A stretch of 64,000 bases of DNA, from NCBI RefSeq assembly GCF_900114735.1, contig NZ_FOUA01000001.1, forward strand, positions 1,004,278 through 1,068,277. The letters run 5' to 3'. The position numbers and the translations under genes were made by a program. The notes under the pieces are model-generated. The model was not told where the DNA came from, searched no databases, and worked only from the letters and a program-made list of their open reading frames with translations. This document shows, piece by piece, positions 1-9,242 of the stretch; the first letter of the stretch is position 1; every line of letters begins with the position of its first letter. This DNA is from Halopseudomonas bauzanensis (GTDB lineage Bacteria; Pseudomonadota; Gammaproteobacteria; Pseudomonadales; Pseudomonadaceae).

Positions 1-3
1 GAT

Positions 4-9
4 TATAAT
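4..9 (+). promoter_or_regulatory. -10 hexamer at the window edge, probably for the DUF47-pitA operon
   Basis: A perfect TATAAT lies at 4-9, 30 bases ahead of the preferred ATG at 40. The matching -35 would be outside the window, so the promoter cannot be confirmed from this sequence. Confidence 0.4.
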
Positions 10-39
10 CCGCTCCCAGACATGCCTCGGAGTTTTCCC

Positions 40-717
40 ATGCCCAACAATCCTTTCATGAATCTGTTCGGTCGTTCACCCATCGGCCCGATGCAACGGC
101 ACATGGTGAAGGCACATGAGTGCGCGTCCTGTCTTATCCCCTTCGTCGATGCCCTGATGGCGGAAGACTGGGTCGAAGCAGAGCGCGTCCAGCAAAAGAT
201 CTGCGAGCTGGAGCGAGAAGCCGACCAGATGAAGAAGGATGTCCGGGTTCATCTGCCCAACAGCCTGTTTCTCTCGGTTCCGCGCTCGGATCTGCTGGAG
301 TTGCTGAGTGTACAGGACAAAGTCGCCAACCGCGCCAAGGATGTGGCCGGTTTGATGCTGGGCCGCAAGATGAAGATTCATCCCGAGGTGCAGCCGCAGT
401 TCCGTCGCTTCGTCGAACGTTCCGTCGAAGCCGCCACCCAGGCCCTGCGGGCCATGGAGGAGTTGAGCGACCTGATGGAAACCAGTTTCGCCGGCCGCGA
501 GAGGAAGCTCATGGAGAAGCTGATCACCGAGCTGGAGCACATCGAGCATGACACGGATGAAATGCAGATCAAATTGCGGGCCGAGCTGTATAAACGCGAG
601 TCCGTATTACCCCCTGTCGACGTCATGTTCACCTACCAGATCATCGAATGGATCGGTGATGTGGCTGACCGGGCCGAACGTGTAGGCAATCGCCTGGAAA
701 TCCTCATGGCCCGTTGA
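40..717 (+). CDS. DUF47 family PhoU-like protein, Pit transporter partner
   Basis: This 225-residue, predominantly helical, cytoplasmic protein belongs to the DUF47/TIGR00153 family, which resembles PhoU and is usually encoded beside Pit-type phosphate transporters. It is thought to modulate the transporter rather than carry out catalysis. The N-terminal FGRSPIGPMQ stretch and the charged EADQMKKDVR helix are family-like and the length is typical. An in-frame ATG at 22 would add six residues. The ATG at 40 is preferred because GGAG at 29-32 is seven bases ahead of it and pseudomonad relatives, as I remember them, begin MPxNPF. pitA follows after 38 bases, so the two are probably one operon. 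Confidence 0.9.
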   Translation: MPNNPFMNLFGRSPIGPMQRHMVKAHECASCLIPFVDALMAEDWVEAERVQQKICELEREADQMKKDVRVHLPNSLFLSVPRSDLLELLSVQDKVANRAKDVAGLMLGRKMKIHPEVQPQFRRFVERSVEAATQALRAMEELSDLMETSFAGRERKLMEKLITELEHIEHDTDEMQIKLRAELYKRESVLPPVDVMFTYQIIEWIGDVADRAERVGNRLEILMAR

Positions 718-755
718 CGGGCCATCATCTGTCAACATCCAACAGAGCTTCTCTT

Positions 756-2006
756 ATGACTCTTATCGCAGAATATGGCACCATTTTGCTGGTGCTGGCC
801 TGTCTATTCGGCTTTTTCATGGCTTGGGGCGTGGGCGCCAACGACGTGGCCAATGCCATGGGCACCTCGGTGGGCTCCCGCGCCCTGACGATCAAGCAGG
901 CCATCATCATTGCCATGGTCTTCGAGTTCCTGGGAGCCTATCTGGCTGGCGGCTCGGTTACCCAGACGATTCGCAGCGGTATTGTCGATTCCTCAATGAT
1001 TACGCCGGACCAGATGATCTTCGGCATGCTGGCCGCCCTGCTGGCCGCCGGCACCTGGCTGCTGATTGCCTCCCTCAAGGGCTGGCCGGTCTCCACCACC
1101 CACTCAATCATCGGCGCGGTGATTGGCTTTGCGGCGGTGGGTGTGTCCGTGGAAGCGGTACACTGGGCTGGGGTAGTGCCTATCGTATCCAGCTGGATTA
1201 TTTCCCCGCTGCTGGCCGGTAGCATCTCCTTCATGATCTTCGTCACCGTGCATAAGCTGATCCTGGATACCGACGAACCATTCGCCAACGCCAAGCGCTA
1301 TATCCCGCTTTACATGTTCGCGGTGGGCTTCATCATCGCGATGATGACCCTGACCAAGGGCCTCAAGCATGTCGGTCTGAACCTCTCGGTCCTGGAGAGC
1401 TTTGGCCTGGCAGTACTGTCGGGTGTCATGGTCACCGTTATCGGTGTGGCGCTGATGAGCCGTATCAAGGATGAGTCTTCCGGCAAGTCCCACCTCAACA
1501 GCGTTGAGCGGGTCTTCGCCATCCTGATGATCTTCACCGCCTGCGCCATGGCTTTCGCCCACGGCTCCAATGACGTGGCCAATGCCGTAGGTCCGCTGGC
1601 CGCCATTGCTGGCGTGCTGCAATCGGGTGAGATTCATGCGCAATCGACTGTGCCCGGCTGGGTGCTGTTGTTGGGTGCGCTCGGCATCGTGGTGGGTCTG
1701 GCGACCTACGGCTACCGGGTGATCGCCACCATCGGCAGGCACATCACCGAGCTGACACCCAGCCGCGGGTTTGCCGCCGAACTGGCCGCGGCCTCCACCG
1801 TCGTCGGCGCTTCCGGCCTCGGCCTGCCGGTATCAACTACCCACACCCTGGTCGGTGCGATTCTCGGGGTTGGCATGGCGCGCGGTATCGCCGCCCTCAA
1901 CCTGCGTGTGATCGGCACCATCTTTACCTCTTGGGTCGTGACCCTGCCTGCCGGGGCTATTCTGTCGATCATTTACTTCCTGATCTTCTCGGCCATTTTC
2001 AGCTGA
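756..2006 (+). CDS. pitA: Inorganic phosphate transporter, PiT family
   Basis: This is a 416-residue integral membrane protein of the PiT family (PHO4), which imports phosphate or metal-phosphate using the proton gradient. Two copies of the family signature are visible: GANDVANAMGTSVGS near residue 26 and HGSNDVANAVGPLA near residue 270. Each half also carries a PVSTTH motif. Strongly hydrophobic segments run through both halves. A TTG at 714 would add 14 hydrophilic residues, but the ATG at 756 (MTLIAEYG) matches the usual start of pseudomonad Pit proteins. It lies directly after the DUF47 gene, supporting a transporter and partner pair. Confidence 0.93.
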   Translation: MTLIAEYGTILLVLACLFGFFMAWGVGANDVANAMGTSVGSRALTIKQAIIIAMVFEFLGAYLAGGSVTQTIRSGIVDSSMITPDQMIFGMLAALLAAGTWLLIASLKGWPVSTTHSIIGAVIGFAAVGVSVEAVHWAGVVPIVSSWIISPLLAGSISFMIFVTVHKLILDTDEPFANAKRYIPLYMFAVGFIIAMMTLTKGLKHVGLNLSVLESFGLAVLSGVMVTVIGVALMSRIKDESSGKSHLNSVERVFAILMIFTACAMAFAHGSNDVANAVGPLAAIAGVLQSGEIHAQSTVPGWVLLLGALGIVVGLATYGYRVIATIGRHITELTPSRGFAAELAAASTVVGASGLGLPVSTTHTLVGAILGVGMARGIAALNLRVIGTIFTSWVVTLPAGAILSIIYFLIFSAIFS

Positions 2007-2014
2007 CGCCCCTG

Positions 2015-2056
2015 CCTGGCTGACGTAAGCTGTCCATTCAGCTGACGTCAGCCAGG
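2015..2056 (+). promoter_or_regulatory. Long inverted repeat covering the argE ribosome binding site
   Basis: The arms 2015-2026 and 2045-2056 are perfect 12-base complements (CCTGGCTGACGT and ACGTCAGCCAGG), with a further AGCTG/CAGCT pairing inside the loop. The right arm takes in the first three bases of the argE Shine-Dalgarno AGGAG (2054-2058), and the palindrome CTGACGTCAG is at 2042-2051. No U-run follows, so this is either a weak pitA terminator or a structure that masks argE translation initiation. Confidence 0.6.
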
Positions 2057-2064
2057 AGTCTGTC

Positions 2065-3210
2065 ATGCCCCTCCCCTCGCTCAAGGCGCAATTTGCCGCC
2101 CTGCTGCAAACCCCCTCCATCAGTTGCACCCAGCCAGAACATGACCAGTCCAACCTGGCGGTGATCCATCTGCTCAGCGAATGGCTGAGCGAGCTTGGCT
2201 TCGAGTGCACCATTCAGCCAGTCGCCGGCGCGCCGGACAAGGCCAACCTGATCGCCAGTCTGGGTAGCGGGCCGGGCGGACTGGTGCTGGCCGGGCATAC
2301 CGACACCGTGCCCTGCAATCCCGAGCGCTGGCAGTATGATCCCTTTGCCCTGACCGAAGCGGACGGACGCTGGTACGGGCTGGGCAGCTGTGACATGAAA
2401 GGTTTTTTCCCGCTGATTATCGAGGCGGTTCGTTCGCTGCTGGAGCAGCCGCTGCAACGCCCCTTGATCATCCTGGCCACCGCCGACGAGGAAAGCGCCA
2501 TGGGTGGGGCCCAGGCGCTGGTGGCGGATGACCTGCTCGGCGCCCGCCACGCACTGATCGGCGAGCCAACCGGGCTGAAACCGATCCGCGTGCACAAGGG
2601 CATACTGATGGAGCGCGTGGATATCATCGGCCAGGCCGGGCATTCCTCCGATCCATCTTTGGGACGCAATGCCATCGAGGCCATGCATCAGGTGATCAAC
2701 GAGTTGCTGGCACTGCGCAGCAGCTGGCAGCAACAGTGGACCAACCCGCTGTTCAGCGTACCCACGCCGACCCTGAATCTGGGTTGCATTCACGGTGGTG
2801 ACAATCCCAACCGCATCTGTGGCCGCTGCGCCCTGGAGTTCGACCTGCGCCCGCTGCCCGGCATGGACCCGGATGCCTTGCGCGCCACCATCGATCAGCG
2901 CCTGAAGACCGTCGCCGAAGCCCACCAGGTGCAGATCGATTACCAGCCGCTGTTTCCCGGCGTCCCGCCGATGGACACGCCCGCCACTGCCGAGATCGTC
3001 CGCGCCTGTGAGCAACTCACCGGCTACAGCGCTGGCAGTGTCGCCTTTGCCACTGAAGGCCCCTACCTGAACCAGCTCGGCCTGCAGACCATCATCCTCG
3101 GCCCCGGTGACATCGCCCAGGCGCATCAGCCGGATGAGTTCCTGGCGATGGACCGGATCGCACCGACGGTGGAGTTGTTGAAGCAGTTGATTGGACGGTT
3201 TTGTCTGTAG
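2065..3210 (+). CDS. argE: Acetylornithine deacetylase
   Basis: This M20 metallopeptidase-family enzyme of 381 residues hydrolyses N-acetylornithine to ornithine in arginine biosynthesis in the cytoplasm. The metal-site motifs appear in order: GHTDTVP near residue 77, GSCDMKG near residue 110, the catalytic DEES near residue 142, GEPTG near residue 168, and a late histidine in AQAHQPDE near residue 352. The dimerisation (lid) domain lies between about residues 180 and 290. The start is fixed by AGGAG at 2054-2058, six bases ahead of the ATG. argA lies about 1.7 kb downstream, separated by amn on the other strand. Confidence 0.94.
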   Translation: MPLPSLKAQFAALLQTPSISCTQPEHDQSNLAVIHLLSEWLSELGFECTIQPVAGAPDKANLIASLGSGPGGLVLAGHTDTVPCNPERWQYDPFALTEADGRWYGLGSCDMKGFFPLIIEAVRSLLEQPLQRPLIILATADEESAMGGAQALVADDLLGARHALIGEPTGLKPIRVHKGILMERVDIIGQAGHSSDPSLGRNAIEAMHQVINELLALRSSWQQQWTNPLFSVPTPTLNLGCIHGGDNPNRICGRCALEFDLRPLPGMDPDALRATIDQRLKTVAEAHQVQIDYQPLFPGVPPMDTPATAEIVRACEQLTGYSAGSVAFATEGPYLNQLGLQTIILGPGDIAQAHQPDEFLAMDRIAPTVELLKQLIGRFCL

Positions 3211-3241
3211 GCAGCTTTCCCTCTCCCTCGCCGCGCCCCGA

Positions 3242-3263
3242 CCCTCTCCCTCAAGGGAGAGGG
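3242..3263. repeat. Short perfect hairpin repeat, CCCTCTCCCT/AGGGAGAGGG
   Basis: Ten-base perfect arms separated by two bases lie between the convergent argE and amn genes. The same CCCTCTCCC string also occurs just before it, at 3219-3227. This motif is a widespread intergenic repeat type in proteobacteria and may act as a bidirectional transcription end here. Confidence 0.6.
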
Positions 3264-3273
3264 GAACCCTTAC

Positions 3274-4746
3274 CTACCGAAACAACGGCTCATCAAAACT
3301 GCGCAGCTTGCGCGAATGCAGGCTGTGCAGTTGGCCACGCAGCAGATCCAGCGCGGCGATGCCGATGTGCAGGTGCTGGGTGACGGCGCGCTCGTAGAAG
3401 GCGCCGGCGGCGCCGGGAAGCTTGAGTTCGCTGTGCAATGGCTTGTCCGAGACGCACAGCAGCGTGCCGTAGGGCACCCGCAGACGGTAGCCCTGGGCGG
3501 CGATGGTGCCGCTTTCCATGTCCACGGCAACAGCGCGGGACAGATTGATCAGTGGGCGCTCCTGGGCCCAGCGCAATTCCCAGTTGCGGTCGTCATAGGT
3601 GAGGATGGTGCCAGTGCGCAGGCGCCGTTTCAGCGCATCGCCCTTGTCACCGGTGACCTGCGCGGCGGCATCCTGCAGGGCCTGCTGCACCTCGGCCAGC
3701 GCTGGCAGCGGTATGTTCGGCGGCAACACCCGGTCGAGAATACCGTCGCGGCGCATATAGGCGTGGGCCAGTACATAGTCGCCAATGGTCTGCGATTGGC
3801 GCAGCCCCCCGCAATGGCCGATCATCAGCCAGCAATGCGGACGCAGCACCGCCAAATGGTCGGTGATGTTCTTGGCGTTGGACGGGCCGACACCAATATT
3901 GACCAGCGTAATGCCGTCCCCATCGGCTGCCTGCAGGTGATAGGCGGGCATCTGGTATTTGTGCCAGACCACGCTGTCGAGTACCGACTGCATTTCCCCT
4001 TCGGCCATGCCGCGTTCGACCACCACGTTACCCGGCAGCACCATACGACAGAACCGCGAGTCGGCGAGCAGCATATCCAGCCCGTGGCGGATGAACTGAT
4101 CCACATAGCGGTGGTAGTTGGTCAGCAGAATCCAGGGCTGCACGTCACGCCAGTCGCTGCCCGTGTAATGCACCAGCCGGCGCAGGGAGAAATCTGTCCG
4201 CGCCGCGTCGAACAGCGCCAGTGGCAGCGGATCGCTCCGCTCCCAGTCGACCAGACCGTCAGCGATACCATCGGTGGCGGCAGCCAGGTCGGTGCTGGGA
4301 AATACCCGCGCCAGCTCGGCGGCCGTCACACCCGAGCCGGCCAACTCATCGCCCTGCTCTACCACATAGGGATAGGGAATCGCCTGCAGACTGACGCCTA
4401 CTTCCAACTGCACGTTGAACTCGCTGGTCAGCGGGCGCAGTTGCTGCAACAAATAACTGCGAAAGGCCTTGGGGTGGGTGATGGTCGCGCTGTAGGTGCC
4501 CGGCACCTGCACCTTGGCCCAGGCACGGACGCTGGTCGGCGCCGGATCGCTGCCGGTCCAGGTCAGGCGCAGCTCGGGATAGCGGAACAACCGCAGCTGC
4601 TCCGCGGTCGGCCGGGTGCGGTCCCGCAGATACTCTTTCAATGAACGGCTCAATGCGCCTACCGCCTGCTCGTACAGAGCGGACAGCTGGTCGACAGCCT
4701 CTTCGGGGGTCTGCACAACGATGAATTTTTCGGTACCTGGATGCAC
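3274..4746 (-). CDS. amn: AMP nucleosidase
   Basis: This 490-residue cytoplasmic enzyme cleaves AMP to adenine and ribose 5-phosphate. It aligns along nearly its whole length with E. coli Amn (484 residues). Near-identical blocks include ITLVNIGVGPSNAK, WLMIGHCGGLR, QAIGDYVLAHAY-like text, MESGTIAAQGYR, and the C-terminal LHSRKLRSFDEPLFR. The N-terminal third is the Amn-specific regulatory domain and the remainder is the purine-phosphorylase fold. The start codon is GTG, preceded by an AGAGAG ribosome binding site about nine bases away. It is convergent with argE and divergent from argA, so it is likely transcribed alone. Confidence 0.95.
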   Translation of the reverse strand: MHPGTEKFIVVQTPEEAVDQLSALYEQAVGALSRSLKEYLRDRTRPTAEQLRLFRYPELRLTWTGSDPAPTSVRAWAKVQVPGTYSATITHPKAFRSYLLQQLRPLTSEFNVQLEVGVSLQAIPYPYVVEQGDELAGSGVTAAELARVFPSTDLAAATDGIADGLVDWERSDPLPLALFDAARTDFSLRRLVHYTGSDWRDVQPWILLTNYHRYVDQFIRHGLDMLLADSRFCRMVLPGNVVVERGMAEGEMQSVLDSVVWHKYQMPAYHLQAADGDGITLVNIGVGPSNAKNITDHLAVLRPHCWLMIGHCGGLRQSQTIGDYVLAHAYMRRDGILDRVLPPNIPLPALAEVQQALQDAAAQVTGDKGDALKRRLRTGTILTYDDRNWELRWAQERPLINLSRAVAVDMESGTIAAQGYRLRVPYGTLLCVSDKPLHSELKLPGAAGAFYERAVTQHLHIGIAALDLLRGQLHSLHSRKLRSFDEPLFR

Positions 4747-4891
4747 GGCTTTCTCTCTTTTGTCTCACTGTCAGGTAGGGGCTGAGCCCCGACATCTTGC
4801 CCGCATTCCATTCGCAACGGCAATTCCGGCCCCGCGCTATTGAAGAGCAGGGCTGAATATCTCAAACTGGCGTTTTTCACGGAACAGTCGC

Positions 4892-6175
4892 ATGTCCGAT
4901 TACGTCAAATGGTTCCGCCACTCCACACCCTACATCAACACCCACCGCGATCGCACCTTCGTCGTGTTGTTGCCGGGTGAGGCCATCGCGCACCCGAACT
5001 TCAACAACATAGTCAACGACATCATGCTGCTCAACAGTCTTGGGGTGCGGCTGGTGCTGGTGCACGGTTCACGCCCCCAGATCGAGGACCGGCTTGGCGC
5101 GCGGGGACTCAGTTCACGCTATCACCAGGATCTGCGGATCACCGACAGCGACACCCTGGGCTGCGTGATGGACGCCGTGGGCAGCCTGCGCATCGCCATC
5201 GAGGCTCGACTGTGCACGCTTGCCGGTCAGGGTAGTCGCCTGCGCGTGGTCAGTGGCAACTTCGTCACCGCCAAGCCGATCGGCGTGATTGACGGTGTGG
5301 ACCTGCACCATACCGGCGAAGTACGCCGGATCGATCGCAAGGCGATCAGCCGCCATCTGGACGACGAATCCATCGTGCTGCTGTCCTCCATTGGCTATTC
5401 ACCGACCGGCGAAGTATTCAATCTGGCCTGCGAGGACGTGGCCACCAGCGCCGCCAGTGCCCTGGAGGCTGACAAGCTCATTCTGTTCGGCCCCGATACC
5501 GGCATTTTCGATGCCGAAGGGCGGCTGCTGCGTGAACTCAAGCCCAGCCGCGCCCAGTCATTACTGGCCGCGCTCGGCAACAGCCTACCGGGCTCGTTGC
5601 TGACGGCTGCCTGCAAGGCCTGCAACGCTGGCCTGCGGCGTAGCCATATCATCAGTTATGCCGAAGATGGCGCCATGCTCACCGAGCTGTTCACCCGTGA
5701 CGGCGGTGGCACCCTGGTCACCCAGGAGCCGTTCGAGAAAATCCGTACCGCAACCATCGAGGATGTGGCCGGCCTGCTGGAATTGCTGCACCCGCTGGAA
5801 GAAGCCGGCGTTCTGGTGCGCCGCTCCCGCGAGGTGCTGGAGACCGAGATCAACCAGTTCACTCTGGTCGAGCGCGACGGCACCATCATTGGTTGCGCCG
5901 CCCTGTACCCGCTGGATGAACACAGCGCCGAACTGGCCTGCGTCGCCATTCACCCGGACTACCGCCATGGCGGGCGGGGTGATCAGTTGCTCGAACATAT
6001 CGAGACCCAGGCCCGGGCGCGGTCGCTGACCACGCTGTTCGTGCTCACCACCCGTACCGCACACTGGTTCCGCGAACGCGGCTTTGAGCCCAGCTCGGTG
6101 GCACGCCTGCCTCAGCAGCGCGCGTCGCTGTACAACTATCAGCGCAATTCGAAGGTATTCGAGAAGAGCCTGTAA
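4892..6175 (+). CDS. argA: Amino-acid N-acetyltransferase (N-acetylglutamate synthase)
   Basis: This two-domain enzyme of 427 residues makes N-acetylglutamate from glutamate and acetyl-CoA, the first step of arginine synthesis. Residues from about 20 to 270 form an amino-acid-kinase-like domain (VLVHGSRPQIE near residue 55) that normally binds the arginine inhibitor. Residues from about 285 to 427 form a GNAT acetyltransferase domain, with the acetyl-CoA loop in HPDYRHGGRGDQLL and HWFRERGFEP near the end. The length matches the bacterial ArgA family. GGAA precedes the ATG. Confidence 0.95.
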   Translation: MSDYVKWFRHSTPYINTHRDRTFVVLLPGEAIAHPNFNNIVNDIMLLNSLGVRLVLVHGSRPQIEDRLGARGLSSRYHQDLRITDSDTLGCVMDAVGSLRIAIEARLCTLAGQGSRLRVVSGNFVTAKPIGVIDGVDLHHTGEVRRIDRKAISRHLDDESIVLLSSIGYSPTGEVFNLACEDVATSAASALEADKLILFGPDTGIFDAEGRLLRELKPSRAQSLLAALGNSLPGSLLTAACKACNAGLRRSHIISYAEDGAMLTELFTRDGGGTLVTQEPFEKIRTATIEDVAGLLELLHPLEEAGVLVRRSREVLETEINQFTLVERDGTIIGCAALYPLDEHSAELACVAIHPDYRHGGRGDQLLEHIETQARARSLTTLFVLTTRTAHWFRERGFEPSSVARLPQQRASLYNYQRNSKVFEKSL

Positions 6176-6362
6176 CACCCGGGCGGTCCGAACATCGGCT
6201 CGTACCTTGTGTACCTGCAGATTACGCGCTCCCGACCGGCCCCGCTCATCGAGCTGGCGCTCGACGTCCCCAGGGCTCCGCCTGGCGGGCGGGGCTGCAG
6301 GGGCGACGGCAAATTGATATGCTAGGCGCATCCTGCATCACCGTATAACGAGACAACATCAC

Positions 6363-8201
6363 ATGCCTGATTATCGTTCCAAGACGTCCACCCACGGTCG
6401 CAACATGGCCGGTGCCCGCGCCCTGTGGCGCGCTACCGGTATGAAAGATGAAGACTTCAAGAAGCCGATCATCGCCATCGCCAACTCCTTCACCCAGTTC
6501 GTGCCCGGGCACGTGCATCTGAAGGACATGGGTCAGTTGGTCGCTCGCGAGATCGAGAAGGCCGGTGGTGTAGCCAAGGAATTCAATACCATCGCGGTGG
6601 ACGACGGTATCGCCATGGGCCATGACGGCATGCTGTACTCCCTGCCCAGCCGCGAGATCATCGCCGACTCGGTGGAATACATGGTCAATGCGCATTGCGC
6701 TGATGCCATCGTCTGCATCTCCAACTGCGACAAGATCACCCCCGGCATGCTGATGGCCGCCCTGCGCCTGAACATCCCCGTGGTGTTCGTCTCCGGTGGC
6801 CCGATGGAAGCCGGCAAGACCAAGTTGGCCAGTCATGGCCTGGATCTGGTCGATGCCATGGTGGTAGCCGCCGATGACAGTGCCTCCGACGAGAAGGTCG
6901 CCGCATACGAGCGCAGCGCCTGCCCGACCTGCGGCAGTTGCTCAGGCATGTTCACCGCCAACTCGATGAACTGTCTGACAGAAGCCCTCGGGCTGTCGCT
7001 GCCCGGCAACGGCTCGATGCTGGCTACCCATGCCGACCGCGAGCAGCTGTTCCTGCGCGCCGGCCGCCTGGCGGTGGAGCTGTGCAAACGCTACTACCAG
7101 GACAATGATGAATCTGTTCTGCCGCGCAATGTTGCCAATATCAAGGCGTTCGAGAATGCCATGACCCTGGATATCGCCATGGGCGGCTCGACCAATACCA
7201 TCCTGCACCTGCTGGCCGCAGCCCAGGAGGGCGAGGTTGATTTCGACCTGCGTGATATCGATGCCCTGTCGCGCAAGGTGCCGCAGCTGTGCAAGGTAGC
7301 GCCGAACATCCAGAAATATCACATGGAAGATGTACACCGCGCCGGTGGCGTGTTCTCCATTCTCGGCGCGCTGGCCCGCGGCGGTCTGCTGCACACCGAA
7401 GTACCCACCGTTCACAGCCCGAGCATGGCCGAGGCTATCGCCCAGTGGGATATCACCCAGACCAGCGATGCAGAAGTGCATGAGTTCTTCAAAGCGGGTC
7501 CGGCCGGCATTCCGACCCAGACCGCCTTCAGCCAGAACACCCGCTGGCCGAGCCTGGATGATGACCGGGAAAACGGCTGCATCCGCTCGGTCGAGCATGC
7601 CTATTCCCAGGAAGGTGGTCTGGCCGTACTGTATGGCAACATCGCGCTGGATGGCTGCGTGGTGAAGACCGCTGGCGTCGACGAATCGATTCTGGTGTTC
7701 GAAGGGCGTGCGAAGATCTTCGAGAGTCAGGACAGCGCGGTACGCGGTATTCTCGCCGATGAGGTGAAAGCCGGCGATATCGTCATCATCCGTTACGAAG
7801 GCCCCAAGGGCGGCCCGGGCATGCAGGAAATGCTTTACCCGACCAGTTACCTGAAATCCAAGGGCCTGGGCAAGGAATGCGCCTTGCTGACCGACGGTCG
7901 CTTCTCCGGCGGTACCTCCGGCCTGTCCATCGGCCATGCCTCGCCGGAAGCCGCGGCGGGTGGCGCCATCGGGCTGGTACGCGACGGCGACAAGGTCCTT
8001 ATCGATATTCCCAACCGCACCATCAATCTGCTGGTGAGCGATGAGGAACTGTCACATCGCCGTATCGAGCAGGACAAGAAGGGCTGGAAGCCCGTGGAAA
8101 CCCGTCCACGCAAGGTGACCACAGCGCTCAAGGCCTACGCCCTGCTCGCTACCAGTGCCGACAAAGGCGCGGTGCGTAACAAGGCGATGCTGGAAGACTG
8201 A
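6363..8201 (+). CDS. ilvD: Dihydroxy-acid dehydratase
   Basis: This iron-sulfur enzyme of 612 residues converts 2,3-dihydroxy-isovalerate and its methyl homologue to the 2-oxo acids in valine and isoleucine synthesis. The signature [10 protein letters not shown] is near residue 121 and [19 protein letters not shown] near residue 195, each supplying cluster cysteines. [18 protein letters not shown] near residue 515 is the second family signature. Length and motifs match the 4Fe-4S E. coli-type enzyme. A possible extended -10, TGATATGCT, lies at 6315-6323 without a clear -35. The 187-base upstream gap shows no leader peptide that I could identify. Confidence 0.96.
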   Translation: MPDYRSKTSTHGRNMAGARALWRATGMKDEDFKKPIIAIANSFTQFVPGHVHLKDMGQLVAREIEKAGGVAKEFNTIAVDDGIAMGHDGMLYSLPSREIIADSVEYMVNAHCADAIVCISNCDKITPGMLMAALRLNIPVVFVSGGPMEAGKTKLASHGLDLVDAMVVAADDSASDEKVAAYERSACPTCGSCSGMFTANSMNCLTEALGLSLPGNGSMLATHADREQLFLRAGRLAVELCKRYYQDNDESVLPRNVANIKAFENAMTLDIAMGGSTNTILHLLAAAQEGEVDFDLRDIDALSRKVPQLCKVAPNIQKYHMEDVHRAGGVFSILGALARGGLLHTEVPTVHSPSMAEAIAQWDITQTSDAEVHEFFKAGPAGIPTQTAFSQNTRWPSLDDDRENGCIRSVEHAYSQEGGLAVLYGNIALDGCVVKTAGVDESILVFEGRAKIFESQDSAVRGILADEVKAGDIVIIRYEGPKGGPGMQEMLYPTSYLKSKGLGKECALLTDGRFSGGTSGLSIGHASPEAAAGGAIGLVRDGDKVLIDIPNRTINLLVSDEELSHRRIEQDKKGWKPVETRPRKVTTALKAYALLATSADKGAVRNKAMLED

Positions 8202-8224
8202 TCACTGGAAGACGCTGAGCGAAT

Positions 8225-8254
8225 CCCGGCGGGAGTACGTTTACTCCGCCCGGG
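8225..8254. terminator. Possible terminator hairpin between ilvD and the DUF1090 gene
   Basis: CCCGGCGGGAGTA at 8225-8237 pairs with TACTCCGCCCGGG at 8242-8254 except for a two-base internal mismatch. It lies between convergent genes and runs into the DUF1090 stop codon. There is no clear U-run. Confidence 0.35.
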
Positions 8255-8612
8255 CTTCGTTCAGTTCCTGCAGCGCTTCGGTCAGTTTGCCCTCACGCTT
8301 TTCGATCTTTTCCTTATCACCGTCGCGGATGGCTTCGGCCAGATCTTCCCGGCGCTCCGCCACCTCCGCCTCACTTTCGGCGATACGCTGTTTTCGCTCG
8401 GCAGCCAGCCCTTCCTCGGTGCAATGGTCGCGCACTTCCTTCAGCGCCTTGTTCAGGCCCCGCACCTGCCCCTGATTATTCGCGGCTTCAGCCCGCTGCA
8501 GGCGCTCCATGATGCGCTGTTCCTTGTCGGCACAGGTTTCGTGACCCGCCGCCGGGGTACCTGCGTGAACCGGCAAGGACAGCAACAGGGCTACCAGTAA
8601 GGTCTTCTTCAT
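8241..8612 (-). CDS. DUF1090 family periplasmic protein (YqjC-like)
   Basis: This 123-residue secreted protein has a short cleavable signal peptide (MKKTLLVALLLSLPVHA) followed by a highly charged helical region. Residues from about 20 to 120 are rich in Glu, Lys, Arg and Gln, and carry two cysteines (HETCADKE and RDHCTEEG) as in YqjC-type DUF1090 proteins. Function is unknown. The second of two closely spaced ATGs is preferred because GGAG lies eight bases before it but only two bases before the first (8618). It is convergent with ilvD. Confidence 0.82.
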   Translation of the reverse strand: MKKTLLVALLLSLPVHAGTPAAGHETCADKEQRIMERLQRAEAANNQGQVRGLNKALKEVRDHCTEEGLAAERKQRIAESEAEVAERREDLAEAIRDGDKEKIEKREGKLTEALQELNEARAE

Positions 8613-8689
8613 CAGCATTACTCCGTATGTATGACACCTGCCATCAGCATAGACAATCCAGCGACAGCGCGAGCCTTGCAGGCAAGCGA

Positions 8690-9205
8690 TCAGTCGCTGG
8701 TCGAGGGGACCCAGGTTTCGAAGCGGAAAGCGGGTGTGGTTTCCCCAGCGGCGTGGGCTTCACTCTCAACCAATTGCCAACCAGTGAATTCCGGAAAGAA
8801 CGCATCCCCCGCCACCGTCAGGTCGATCCGGGTCAGGTAGATACGTGCGGCCAGTGGTAACGCCTCGGCATAGAGCTGGCCCCCACCAATCAACATGATT
8901 TCATCCACACCCTGCTCCCGCGCCCACTGATCGGCCCGGGCGATGGCAGCGGCCAGACTGGCGAACACCTCCGCGCCCTCGAGCTGCAGACCGGCCTGAC
9001 GGCTGATTACCAGATTGAGCCGGCCCGGCAAGGGCCGCCCCAGAGAATCCCAGGTCTTGCGACCCATGATGATGGGTTTGCCCAGGGTGGTCTGCTTGAA
9101 GTGTTTGAGGTCCGCTGGCAGATGCCAGGGCATGCGGTTGTCCAGCCCGATTACACGATCATGTGCGCAGGCGGCAATCAGGGAAAGCGGAAGATGGTTT
9201 TTCAT
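8690..9205 (-). CDS. folA: Dihydrofolate reductase
   Basis: This 171-residue cytoplasmic enzyme reduces dihydrofolate to tetrahydrofolate with NADPH. Family marks are LIAACAHDRVIGLDNRMPWHLP at the N-terminus, the KHFKQTTLGKPIIMGRKTWDSLGRPLPGR stretch covering residues 34-62 (nucleotide and folate site), and IMLIGGGQLYAEALPLA near residue 105. The methionine at 9205 is chosen over the upstream one at 9268, which would add 21 hydrophilic residues. thyA is two genes upstream on the same strand, so the enzymes producing and regenerating dihydrofolate are co-oriented. Confidence 0.94.
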   Translation of the reverse strand: MKNHLPLSLIAACAHDRVIGLDNRMPWHLPADLKHFKQTTLGKPIIMGRKTWDSLGRPLPGRLNLVISRQAGLQLEGAEVFASLAAAIARADQWAREQGVDEIMLIGGGQLYAEALPLAARIYLTRIDLTVAGDAFFPEFTGWQLVESEAHAAGETTPAFRFETWVPSTSD

Positions 9206-9242
9206 CGGCGCAGAATACCTTTCCGCGTCCCGGGCGGCAATG

